The position numbers were made by a program, and so were the translations under genes. Below are positions 53,940 through 64,000 of a stretch of 64,000 nucleotides of DNA, piece after piece (position 1 is the stretch's first letter; each line of letters opens with the position of its first letter). The notes below the pieces were generated by a model. It was given only the letters and a program-made list of their open reading frames with translations. It ran no database searches and was not told where the DNA came from. Source of the stretch: Oegoconia quadripuncta (Eukaryota; Arthropoda; Insecta; Lepidoptera; Autostichidae); NCBI GenBank assembly GCA_949316235.1, contig OX438758.1:4497731-4561730 (forward strand). The letters are read 5' to 3'.

Positions 53940-54150
53940 ATAGGTAGATCATTTTTTTTTTTTACAAAATCCTCATTGCGTTTTGTCATTTGACAGTCGC
54001 GTTTGTAAGCTATTCCTATAGCCCCGTGGTGGGCTATGCCCATTTTACAGACACTATGCTTGCAAAACCCTGACTGTCAGGTACGTCCCGTCTGACGTAA
54101 GTTCACAAAAGCGCAATGGACCCGCGTTGTGGGTTATGCCCAACCATCCA
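53940..54150. repeat. Unclassified repeat with internal inverted motifs
   Basis: GGTGGGCTATGCCCATTTTA and GTGGGTTATGCCCAACC, plus CATTTGACAGTCGCG and CTGACTGTCAGGTACG, suggest a small element. Related TGTTGGCCATGACATAAGTT follows the next SINE at 54,450. Confidence 0.35.
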
Positions 54151-54152
54151 GT

Positions 54153-54425
54153 TTGACGACCTGTTTGGTGTAGTGGTTAGAAATTCTGCTGCTATACCAA
54201 AAGGTCGCGGGTTCGAATCCCGCTAGAGCATATGTTTGTAAGATGAATACAGACATGTGTTCCCGAGTTATGGATGTTTTTCATACAAATGAATGTATAT
54301 TTATTTACAAAAAAAAGTATTTGTGTAGTTTATCAACCATCTGGTATCTATAATACAAGGGTAGTTGCTTAGTGTAGAACTAGATGGCGCTGTGTGTATG
54401 TGCAAATATATTTATATTTATTATC
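54153..54425 (+). repeat. SINE-A, full length
   Basis: Same order of blocks as 52,943-53,220, with a two-base loss just upstream of the B box. Confidence 0.88.
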
Positions 54426-54947
54426 CAGCGCAAGTGCTTGAAACACTTGTCTGTTGGCCATGACATAAGTTCACCAATCTGCAAGTGGGCCTAGAGCCTG
54501 TGATCCTGCATTGGGTACGTACGTTAGGTTGTTGATGTCATTTAATAAACATGGAATGGATGATTGAAGGTTGAACTCCGTACTCGGGACAACTTCTGTA
54601 CTCGCAATTTGTTTTTGTCAACAAAGAAAGTTAAATCATCTCTACTTAAAATATGAAGCTAAATAATTCAAAAGAATTGGATAAGCAATTTTCTGTCGTG
54701 AAATTAGACACCTTCATTTTGGCTGGGGTCGGTGTCGAGGGTTATCGTAGCTGTAAATTATTTAGCCCTTAGGGATTAGGTACGCTACGAAATTCTGTGT
54801 TCCCACTTTTACGGATTTCGCCTGCATTGAGATGTTATAGCTTATTTAAGTAGTTTTAGGGAGTAAAAAATTCAAGACATTTAGATAAAAGGATGCTAAA
54901 TAATCAATGAAAGGTCGACTTAAAACTTGTTGTTGCCATAAAGATGT

Positions 54948-55217
54948 TTCTTTTTTTTTTATCCACAACGGGTTAGCACTTGACCTCAATCACACCTGAT
55001 GTTAAGTGAAGATGAGGCCGAAAGTGCTAGCGTACTGACCCGGAAACCCCATCTTATTTGGAGGACTGACTACCTTATCTCTGACTATTAACAATGCTGA
55101 TTGGCAGCAGATTTAGTTAAGGTGGTGGTAGCTAGCCAGGCGGACATTTAACCAAACCGAGTACTAAATATGTACCCCGCTGGGGATCGAACCCGCGACC
55201 TCCGAAACGTAAACCCT
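54948..55217 (-). repeat. SINE-B
   Basis: T-run at 54,950-54,960, body CACCTGATGTTAAGTGAAGA, B box GGGTTCGATCCC near 55,190. The tRNA-like head is cut off after ACGTTTCGGAGGTCG. An internal deletion removes about 20 bases. Confidence 0.82.
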
Positions 55218-56340
55218 TTTCTTTGAGTATCAAGAATTATTTGAGATATTTGTACATTTTCAATTCTAAAACCCGTCCAGAATATTTTCGATTTTGTGAG
55301 TGGAAATACTGGGGCAAATAGTACTTCATTAGTATACAGTCGATAGCATCTCAGTGACACTTTGACCTTTGGAGTGATTCGACTACCTACTCGTACGAAG
55401 ATGAAATGAAGTATCTATATATCAAGAGGTCTGGCAAATGGTTTTGCGGTTGAATTGCTGTAAGGTATCTCGTTGCTTACATACTAAGTTAATATATTTT
55501 CTGAGCACTTTGTTTATTTTTTTTTCTTTATTAAATAGGTTTACAAACGCTTGTTATATCGCTTAGAGTAATGAAGCCTTAAGTATATTAGTTATTAGCT
55601 AAATGTATAAACAATTATATGTAAACAACGCATGCATCAGATAGATTACATAAAAATTATTAAATTCAAAAACAAAAGAAAATAACTTAGCGAGAAAAAA
55701 GTGTACCCATTTACTCTAAATAAAAGTTGATCATTCAAATAGAAGAGAAGCCCTGCTTACATACATAGTACCTAGTATACGAGAACCATCTTATATTTTA
55801 TATAGAACTAGCGACTCGACCCGGCTTCTCACGGGTGCAATTACTTTCTGTAACTATAAATACATGTGTTATACAATAGACCTGAAGAAATTCTCTAAAT
55901 ATATAAATAATTCCGTTTACCAATTAAGCACTTTTTATAAAAAATAAAAAAATCTTAATAAGAAAATATAATACGTACCTACCTATTCAATGCGCCCCGG
56001 GACTGTCACACCTTTTATGTTAAAACTTAAAAGGGACTGCAAAGTTTCTTTCAAGACGCTTCAACTAACTACAAAGTCTTGTACTTTGATAAAAGGCTTC
56101 GTTATACAAAATACAAACCTTCCGAAAGTAATTCTCTAAATGATATTGAAAACCGTATCAAAATCCATTGCGTAGTTTAGAACAACTAAGTGCACAAACA
56201 GACGTGGATTACGACTTTGTTTTATACTATTTATATTAGAGATAAAAATGAAACTTTCAAATTGTATAAAAAAGGTTGAAAATAGAGACCAAGGTACTCT
56301 AATAATATATATTTAAAAAGTAATAAATACGTAAATTGGT
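55218..56340. other. Non-coding AT-rich sequence with a Helitron-like end
   Basis: AACTAGCGACTCGACCCGGC at 55,806 is the complement of a GCCGGGTCGAGTCGCTAGTT Helitron-like terminus. The remainder is unassigned. Confidence 0.35.
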
Positions 56341-56349
56341 GATGAATTT

Positions 56350-56850
56350 TCTTTTATTTGCGTACATCCCATCACATCCCATCCCACACGGATATCGTTG
56401 GATATTTTGTATTTATCTAACATTACTATTTCACAATGTACCTATTTCTTTGTGGTGAGATAATAAATATTATTATTATTATTATTATTATAGATAATAC
56501 AAAAACATTAAGGCTGCCCGCCCACGACCGACAATCGGTGACCGATTTTTTGTAGGAGAAAAATGGAACGTATTGTGATTGCAATATTTCAACGCTCACG
56601 TCCTTCAAAAAATCGGTCACAATATCGGTGATAAAAGTATTGACAAAAAAATCGGCCGATTATCGGTCCTACAAATAGTAGTTCGTGTGTGGGCGGGCAC
56701 ACTAAGGGTTATCTTAAACAGTTTTTCGATTCAGGAATCCGTTCGCGAAATATTAAGCTTTAAATTACTAATTTTTGTTAAAGTCAAGTGGGACACTGCC
56801 AGCTAAACGGTTGGTTTTGATACGTGAAAAAATTCACCGCAGTAGTATAT
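56350..56850 (+). repeat. Dispersed repeat split by a MITE
   Basis: It matches 44,940-45,140 on both sides of an insertion: ATATCGTTGGATA at left and GGTTATCTTAAACAGTTTTT at right. Confidence 0.5.
56505..56705. mobile_element. MITE of about 200 bp
   Basis: GCTGCCCGCCCACGAC at left and GTTCGTGTGTGGGCGGGCAC at right are imperfect complements, with inner AATCGGTGACCGATTTTTTG and CAAAAAAATCGGCCGATTAT arms. Confidence 0.65.
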
Positions 56851-57344
56851 TATAACTAAAATAAAAGGAAAACTATAACAATTAATTAGGCTTTATAAGT
56901 TAATGAGTAATAGTCGAAAAACTTATAAAATGTACGTTCCACTGAAAAATATTTATCAAACAACAATAGGGGAGCCTAAGTTCGCACATTGTGATGGCCA
57001 ACTACAGAACCCTACACTACGCGTGGCCCGATACGCAATAGGTCGGTTTTCTTTAAGGTGTTCTCCTCATGGCGTTTCCTTAACCTTTCTTATTCAAAAT
57101 GAATGAATTCCACGAATTGATTACATTTAGTTGAAACGCTTGTGAATCTTGAAATAGATTAATTGGGTATTTGTGTTCAGCCGTTTTCAATCATTTGTTC
57201 GCGTTGTTGGAGCGGCGGATTAATTTACTTGATACGGTTTTTGTTGAGCATTTATAGACTCTGCGGCAGTGCCGGTTCGAGGCAAGTTATAAGATAGAGC
57301 GAGTTCCAATTATGGCGCCCTCCATGTTTGGACCTAATAATACC

Positions 57345-57460
57345 AAGACCCGTATTAATAAACCAATTTCAATACAAGTCTTGAGGCTGTATCATCCGAG
57401 ATGCGTCTTAAGCAGTTGTCGCTATCTCAAGCTCCGTGCTAATTTATAAACCAATCTTGA
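57345..57460. mobile_element. Part of the 8.7-9.3-kb foldback MITE family
   Basis: CCCGTATTAATAAACCAATT, then CTTGAGGCTGTATCATCCGA and GATGCGTCTTAAGCAGTTG, is the reverse complement of 8,980-9,090. Confidence 0.8.
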
Positions 57461-58240
57461 CGTCACGCCGTACACGCCGCTAGCATCATTATCATTATAG
57501 CCTGCATGGCTCAATGTAATCAACATTGGGTTTACGTTTCGGAGGTCGCGGGTGCGATCCCCAGCGGGGTACATGTTTAAGTACTCGGTTTGGTTGGTGG
57601 TAGGGCATTTTAAAATGTCCGCCTGGCTAGCTACCACCATCTTATCTGAATCTGCCGCCAAGCAGCTATGTTACTAGCATTGTTGTGTTCCGGTTGTCAG
57701 AGATAAGATAGCCAGTCCCCCAAATGTGTTGGGGTTTCCGGGTCAGTACGCCCCCACCTTCGACCTCATCTTCACTTAACATCAGGTGTGATTGAGGTCA
57801 AGTACGAATCCGTAGTGCATAAAAAAAAAAAAAAAAAAGCTCCGTGCTAATTTATAAACCAATCTTGACGTCACGCCGTACACGCCGCTAGCATCATTAT
57901 CATCATAGCCTGCGTGGCTCAATGTAATCAACATTGGGTTTACGTTTCGGAGGTCACGGGTGCGATCCCCAGCGGGGTACATGTTTAAGTACTCGGTTTG
58001 GTTGGTGGTAGGAGATTTTAACATGTCCGCCTGGCAAGCTACCACCGTCTTATCTAAATCTGCCGCCAAGCAGCAATGTTAATAGCATTGTTGTGTTCCG
58101 GTTGTCAGAGGTAAGATAGCCAGTCCCCCAAATGTGTTGGGGTTTCCGGGTCAGTACGTCTCCACCTTCGACCTCATCTTCACTTTACATCAGGTGTAAT
58201 TGAGGTCAAGTACGAACCCATCGTGCATAAAAAAAAAATA
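57431..58240 (+). repeat. Tandem duplication of a MITE-flank plus SINE-B unit
   Basis: Unit 1 starts at 57,431 and unit 2 at 57,839, both with GCTCCGTGCTAATTTATAAA, a period of 408 bases. Each unit has about 70 bases of flank (partly MITE) and a full plus-strand SINE-B with A box CTCAATGTAATCAACATTGG, B box GGGTGCGATCCC and a poly-A end. The shared non-SINE flank argues for tandem duplication, not two insertions. Both copies have GTGCG for the usual GTTCG in the B box. Confidence 0.85.
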
Positions 58241-58650
58241 TCAGCTAAAGGACGTTCACTGCTGAACAAAGATATTTCCCATAGACTTCCAAAGGAACGG
58301 TTCAGCGCCATGCATCCAGCGACTTCCCGTGAATTTCATCAGGTCGTTTGTGCACTTTGTGAGTGGACGTCCTACGCTGCGCTTACCGGTGTGCGGTTTC
58401 CGCTCAAGAACTTTAATGCCCCACCCGCCATTAGATTCCCGTGCTGTGTGCCGTGCCCACACCCACTATAATTTACTAATCCGCTATGTATTTCTGACTT
58501 TCGTTCGTCTACGGATTTCTTCATTCTGACTCGAACACGTAGTGAAATGCCGAACGTAGCTCTCCATAGCTCGTTGCGTGACTTTGAGCTACGTAAACTA
58601 TGCTACGGGGTATTTTGCTACGTAACGGACAACGCTGCTACGCGCTACGT
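58240..58650 (-). mobile_element. RTE LINE C-terminal fragment
   Basis: On the minus strand MWARHTARESNGGWGIKVLE, TGKRSVGRPLTKCTNDLMKF and GSRWMHGAEPFLW lead to a VQQ-like end. These are the conserved post-palm segments of RTE reverse transcriptase. The copy directly abuts the poly-A of the second tandem SINE. Confidence 0.75.
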
Positions 58651-59515
58651 TGTAGCGCTATATCAGTGTCAGACATTTATTTTGGAACATCACGGTTAAA
58701 TCAAAAGGGTTTTTAAGATGGGACTGGGAGTCATTCGGATGGAATTCCATACAAAGTTCCCTTGATTGGGATCCAATCCTTCAATGAGCCCGACTAGTCG
58801 TAAGATCAGCCTGAAAATGGCATAAACGTGCGGTCGCCTCAGTCTCCGGAATCAATTAATCTTAATATAAATTATGTCGGCCGCTTTGAGCTTTATTACT
58901 CGTATAATATTCGAATCACTCTCACATGAATTGGTTCAGTGTTCGTGACTTAACTTTGTAATTTATTTAGAACACCCTCTGTGGGTTGGCTACCAATGGA
59001 ACCAACACATCCATCACTTAGCGTCTGCCTTTGTGTAGGTTTCAATCAAAATAACAATGCCAACCCTAATCATCCCACCCTTGGCTTTTACATTATCAAA
59101 TAGTTCAAGGGAAGGTACCGAACTCTAATAAATTAATGAAACTGGAGTGCCTACCTACATATGTCATTCACCTACATTCCCAGACTACTACCCCAATAAA
59201 GGTGTAATGCGAAATATTTTCTCCTAAGAAATTTTATCAAATTAAGTAGTAAGATGGTCGTTAAGGGGCCGAAGATAGGATCAATGTCGTTGATATTTTA
59301 ACGTTAAGCTTTTGCTACCATGTATAATTGACCACTCCTCAAGCTATAATCACCTGCAGATTATACAGCGATGTCGACGTTCAGATGGGTTTGAAGTCAT
59401 ATAATAACATTTGAACTCGAATATTGTTAGTTTATTACGTGCCTAATAATGTTCATAAGTAGGCTTGCCAACTCCCAGAATTCCGGGATTTTCCGGAAAA
59501 GAAGATATTGGATTT
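58651..59515. other. Unassigned non-coding sequence
   Basis: No coding, tRNA-like or inverted-repeat pattern recognised. Confidence 0.4.
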
Positions 59516-59519
59516 TATA

Positions 59520-59762
59520 ATCTTTTTTTTAATGCACAACTTGTTAGTACTGGACCTCAATCATACCTGATGTTAAGTGTAGATGAGGTCGAAGGTGGAA
59601 GCGTACTGACCCGGAAACTCCAACATATTTGGGGGACTGGCTATCTTATCTCTGACAACCGGAACACAACAATTCTATTAACATTTTTGCTTGGCAGCAG
59701 CTTTAGATAGAATGGTGATATCTAGCCAGGCGGACATTTAAAATGCCCTACCACCAATCAAA
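59520..59762 (-). repeat. SINE-B without head
   Basis: T-run at 59,522-59,530, then the CATACCTGATGTTAAGTGTA and GACAACCGGAACACAACAAT blocks, ending at GCCCTACCACCAATCAAATT before the B box. Confidence 0.8.
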
Positions 59763-60044
59763 TTAATTGATTGTGCTGTGAGTGGATCTGCCTACATTGA
59801 TAGGTGAAGTTAGCCAACATTTTAGTTCTTCACTATCGAAAACAGATTTTTCGTTGACCCCCGCTTCCGAATTCACAATTCGTAAGCGGGGCTCCACGAA
59901 AAATCCCTCATTTTTTTGACACGCCAATGTAGACCCCCGTCGAGTCTCCCGTGGACCTCTAGGGATCCACCTGGACCACTTTGGGAACTAATGGACTAGA
60001 ATATTAACAGTACTAATAGAATACAATACTACTACTATTTATCC

Positions 60045-60215
60045 GTTAGACTGATCCACGTCTCTGGCGATGTGAGGGCTGGTGCCTACTTTACTCAGCA
60101 GCTGAGTTTATGCATTCAGCGGGGCAATAGCGCTAGCTTACTAGGTACTATGCCTCACGGAAGCGAGTTGGACGGCGTATTTTTTCTATAAGGTATAGGT
60201 ATTTTTAATTGTGTT
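60045..60215 (+). pseudogene. C-terminal tail of a LINE polyprotein
   Basis: About 95% like 23,381-23,545. It encodes [30 protein letters not shown] and the FFL stop. The similarity continues past the stop, so the shared unit includes 3' UTR. Confidence 0.6.
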
Positions 60216-60599
60216 TTTTTAAAAATGTTGTTGTTTCATGTACATACTTTACCAATTACTTACTTACATACCAAGATTGCAAGTACTAATAGTATTAGGT
60301 ACTTATTTAGGTAATGTGTATTGTACTGTCTTTTGTATTTTCTTTCCCAATTTTTGACTTGCCTTCAATTTCATGGAATAGAACAAATATATTGGACCAA
60401 CTGACGTCACATCACTAAGATAAGAGTAGAAGGTTCGTGTTCATACGACGACCAATCCAATTTTGAGCGAGCTTACTAACTTATGTAATATGAATGCCTT
60501 CCAACTCCAGTTAATTTCGATCGTAAAGCCGCAAACCTTGTGAATTGCCAAGGGCACTGGTATCGCTAGAGTCTAAAAATATTGCACCCTAGTTTTCCC

Positions 60600-60810
60600 C
60601 CCGCGGGTCCACTTGCGTGGAATAACTTTATCGCGGATATGTTTAAATTGTTTATCCCGCTGGAACTACTCCTTTTATCGGAATAAAAAATATCCTGTCT
60701 TAATTCAGGGTATATTCTACCTACATACCAAAATTTCATCCAAGTCCGTTCATCCGTTTTGCCCTGTTTTAGCAACATACAAACTTTAAGAAATATAATT
60801 TTTTTTATGC
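60600..60810. repeat. Helitron-like or related dispersed repeat
   Basis: It matches 46,015-46,240 (TAACTTTATCGCGGATATGT, TTTATCGGAATAAAAAATAT, CCGTTCATCCGTTTTGCC). Confidence 0.5.
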
Positions 60811-60828
60811 GAAACTTTGTATGTTTGT

Positions 60829-61192
60829 TGCTCAATCACGGCAAAACGAATGAACGGATTTGGATGAAATCCGTGTGCATTTTTGTATATTTCGTATGGT
60901 GAACGGTGGATGTTGTTTAAAGCATTGATGTCTTAATGTTTGGAACGCGCAAACACTGATGTTTGGGATATCTCTGTCCACCCCAATTGGGATTTAGGTC
61001 GTGATATTATAATATAATGTAATGATATTATAATATAATATCACGACCTTAATCCCAATTGGTGTTTGGGTGTTCCAAACATTAAGACCTTAAATGCTTT
61101 AAACAACATCCACGGTTCACCATACGAAATATACAAAAATGCCCACGGATTTCATCCAAATCCGTTCATTCGTTGCGACGTGATTGAGCAAC
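60829..61192. mobile_element. Large foldback element
   Basis: Arms of about 170-180 bases meet near 61,015. The left arm has TTGCTCAATCACGGCAAAAC, GATTTGGATGAAATCCGTG and AATTGGGATTTAGGTCGTGA. The right arm has the complements, ending CGTGATTGAGCAACG. The left arm has about 20-25 extra bases near 60,950. Confidence 0.8.
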
Positions 61193-61199
61193 GAAAACG

Positions 61200-61944
61200 T
61201 CTTGCTTTAATTAAATATTCCTATATATTAGACTTATTATTCTAATAAAGATGGTTGCTGGCAAGACGTTTTCAGAATGCGCAGTACTACCAACAAAACC
61301 GATACTATTTCTCCGTTACCTACTATTGTCTGATCAATTATTCCAATATCTTCAGCCCTCGAGGGAATTTCCTCTTCTCCCATAATGAGGATTTTATATC
61401 TGGTTTTATAGTCCTCCGTCTTTTACTGTTATTGTTAATCCGGACTTTTCTTCGTTATTATTCTTTTATATTGTACGAGTTTCCTCGAGATTATTGCACT
61501 GGTCGTTAGTGAAGTTACTATGAGGAGAAAAAGGTCTGAGCTGTTTGGATGGAGCTGTCTCGCATTTAGTATAAGATCTGGGCATCTAAATGTCTTCATT
61601 CAACCGTTATTGTATATGTTAGATAATTTATATTACGAAACTTGGTATTCGTGAAAGTGTCCGATGTCAAAGGGCCATGGAATTAAATTCTAAAATTGTA
61701 TGCTAAAAGGATTTAATTTTTAAAGATAAGATAAACTGCGTGTTTGAAAGAGAATGAAATCGACAAAGATGGCGATATATATAACCCGTATTTTATGGTA
61801 TCATTCGGTGAGATAGATAATAAATATCAGTATGCTCTTTAATTTAAACTATATTATACGCGTAACTAAAGTTCGATTTTTATGGGTTTTATAAAAGAAA
61901 AAAAACAATAAAGCCATGAATTCTGATTTTCTTGTCTTTATGTA
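61200..61944. other. Non-coding AT-rich sequence
   Basis: An 84-codon ORF at 61,255-61,509 is hydrophobic, but shows no motif, homologous block or splice context. I do not call it a gene. Confidence 0.4.
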
Positions 61945-62215
61945 AAACATCGACGACATGTTTGGTGTAGTGGTTGGAAACTCTGTCTACTATATGTTCG
62001 AACCCGCTGAGGGCATTATGTTTGTATGATGAATAGGGACATGTGTACCCGAGTTATGGATGTTTTTCATTATATATTTATTTATAAAAAAAAAAAAATT
62101 ATTTGTGTGGTTTATAAACCATCTGGTATCCATAATACAAGCCTAGTTGCTTAGTGTGGAACTATTTGGCGCTGTGTAGTCCCGTGCTGGCAAGGATATT
62201 TATTTATTTTTTATG
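61945..62215 (+). repeat. SINE-A with damaged B box
   Basis: CGACGACATGTTTGGTGTAG, then TATGTTCGAACCCGCTGAGG (B-box region shortened), then the normal body and a TATTTATTT tail. Confidence 0.82.
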
Positions 62216-62219
62216 TTAG

Positions 62220-63020
62220 TAATACCTATCACTACAAAATATAACGTACTTTCCCTACTTACATATATTTTACTATAGATTTTGGATACCATGTGTATAA
62301 ATCTAGATATACACAGTTTAATCTACGATTGACCTTTTGGACGGATTTAGGGTGATAACGATGAATTGCGGTAGTCTACCACAAGGCACGCTCTCGGGCC
62401 GATTTTGTACCTTTGATATACTTTGGATTAATTTGTCTATGGCGTGTGTAGGTGTCATTAAGTGGAATTGTGTTTTCATTTGTATTGCGCTGCTATCACT
62501 TTAGTTTTATAGTTAATTAGGTTAGGTTTTCGGATTCAATCATTTTTGTTGAACATTATTATATTGGCTAGCGTGACTTTGAGGTCAGGTAACTGGTGTG
62601 TCTATCTGGTCCTGTTTTTCAAATATAAATTAAAAATTCTATTGCTTTTATTATGTAATGACTTATTAAATAAAATTATAATGACATTATCACTCTTCTA
62701 AGTTGTCAAATTAATATATTTTGTCGATTGTAGCTAGAAGCGTTTAACCCTAATAATTATTTCCTGTTCACTAAACCTTGCCAAATTGGAAAAGTTCAGT
62801 GTTCGATGGGGACTTGCGGATTACAGTAGGTACCTACGGCACAACTTAGAGGTCTTAGAGTATTAAATTTTGTAACGATTATATTCTGTAAATATAATCT
62901 GTCGTACTTCGAAAAATTCACGTTAAGAAGCAAATACTGCTTTCTCCTTTTATGAATACCATTGCTGTTCAAAAGTTACAGAAGTAGATATTTGGCCCTA
63001 TAATGTTGGGTTGGACTACA
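62220..63020. other. Non-coding AT-rich sequence
   Basis: No feature recognised. Confidence 0.4.
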
Positions 63021-63024
63021 CAAG

Positions 63025-63320
63025 GAGCGTCGGTGGCTCTGCAGTTAAGACACGGTCTCCCAATTTGGGAGGTCCGGATTCGATTCTCAGGCAGACCATG
63101 AGTTTTAAATTTAATTACTTACATTTATCCGACTTCTCTTAAAGGCGAAGGAAAACGTCGTGAGGAAACCTGCATGCCTGTGAAATAAAAATTCTAAGCC
63201 ATGTGAAGCCCCCAACCCGCATTGGGCCAGCGTGGTGGACTATGGCCCATACTCCCTCATTATAAGAGGGAAGGCCTATATCCCTGCAGTAGGATGTTTA
63301 CGGGCTGAGATGATATTTAT
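63025..63320 (+). repeat. tRNA-derived SINE, fourth family
   Basis: The head GTCGGTGGCTCTGCAGTTAA is followed by B-box-like GGATTCGATTCTC, a body with GTCGTGAGGAAACCTGCATG and TGGGCCAGCGTGGTGGACTA, and an end CTATATCCCTGCAGTAGGAT then GATGATATTTAT. Only one copy is in this window. Confidence 0.75.
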
Positions 63321-63324
63321 TAGT

Positions 63325-64000
63325 ATTTAAAAAGACGTGCGTGCGCGTGTGTGTGTTTATATGTGCAGGTATGTGAGTGTTTGGATAAAAGTTATATAAA
63401 CTGATGGGGTAAAATATCAAGATCGTAGAAAATCAAGTAACAATGATATCAAGTAATGTCTTATAATGTGAAAATTGCATATATCAATTTAAAACGAAGA
63501 ACGCATTACTTGAATTAATAAGCTAGGATCAACATGAGTTAGCACTTCACACGGGGCGGAGGCGGACGGCGTCTTTACCTAAGGTAAACGACGGAATAAG
63601 TGACTTTATAGATATCGAATGTATGTCAGTGTCCCAGTTTTCTCAGGTGTCTAGCAAGTCCAAAGCCAGGTAAAGCATAAAAATATATTTTGGAGGGGGG
63701 CTCCGATAAAAAAGAAGGGAAAGTGAATAAAAAAATTATTACTCGAACGTGTGGGGCAATATTGGAAAACAAAGGCATGAGATTTTGTTTCGAAGTATTT
63801 TACGTATAATTTACCAATATCACAGAATAATTAATAGTACTAGAAAGAAAGAAAAAAATCATTCATTCAAGAAAGAAAAAATTTCTTCCAAAATACGAGG
63901 GGCGTTCAATGTATTCTCGGTATCGAGGTGATATACTAATGATAAGGATAATTTAATTATCTCATTAGTTAATGACACTCTTTGAGAGTATAAATACAAA
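63325..64000. other. Non-coding AT-rich sequence at window end
   Basis: A short GT-rich run (63,340-63,375) and A-rich stretches. No gene is seen. Confidence 0.4.

Overview
This is a window of insect nuclear DNA, most likely from a moth or butterfly. It is AT-rich, has short exons in long introns, and is packed with tRNA-derived SINEs, RTE-, CR1/Jockey- and RNase-H-type LINE remnants, foldback MITEs and one Gypsy element. The species cannot be fixed from the sequence alone.

Host genes. (1) On the + strand, 1-5,372 holds the 3' half of a DEAD-box RNA helicase of the DDX49/Dbp8 family. Five exons carry motif III (SAT) through motif VI (HRVGRTARAG); the exons for the Q motif, Walker A and DEAD box lie left of the window. 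(2) On the - strand, 11,849-26,322 holds a complete tollip gene (Toll-interacting protein). Eight exons join in phase to 277 codons (Tom1-binding region, C2 domain, Pro/Gln linker, CUE domain). Its first intron is about 8.3 kb and is filled with LINEs. (3) Near 36,650-37,127 (+) a cluster of TATCGATA (DREF-type) sites precedes an ATG and a good splice donor, a possible orphan promoter and first exon. (4) 41,358-42,344 (+) looks like a decayed, intronless, frameshifted coding sequence of unknown identity.

Mobile DNA. The largest item is a 6.15-kb Gypsy LTR retrotransposon (26,655-32,808, +) with two identical 262-bp LTRs and one uninterrupted 1,584-codon gag-pol ORF, so it inserted recently. 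It sits inside a short non-LTR retroelement (26,604-33,185) flanked by a shared 11-bp repeat, about 280 bp upstream of the tollip start codon. Other sizeable elements are a nearly intact CR1/Jockey-like LINE with a single in-frame stop (about 19,518-23,040, -), a 5'-truncated RTE copy with a 10-bp target-site duplication (24,877-25,849, -), and an RTE derivative whose endonuclease start is fused in frame to the RT palm (33,929-35,215, +). Three or four tRNA-derived SINE families recur throughout. Two of them abut splice acceptors of the helicase gene, and one has been tandemly duplicated as a 408-bp unit.

From 43 to 64 kb I see no host gene. That part is SINEs, MITEs, large inverted repeats, Helitron-like pieces, degenerate 5S-rRNA-like repeats and unassigned AT-rich sequence. 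No CRISPR arrays, operons or functional RNA genes are visible. The most unusual items are the arginine/serine-rich Gag N-terminus, the perfect 10-bp inverted repeat across the LTR/internal junction, the paired perfect hairpins at 45.6 kb, and the three MITEs that share ends but not cores.
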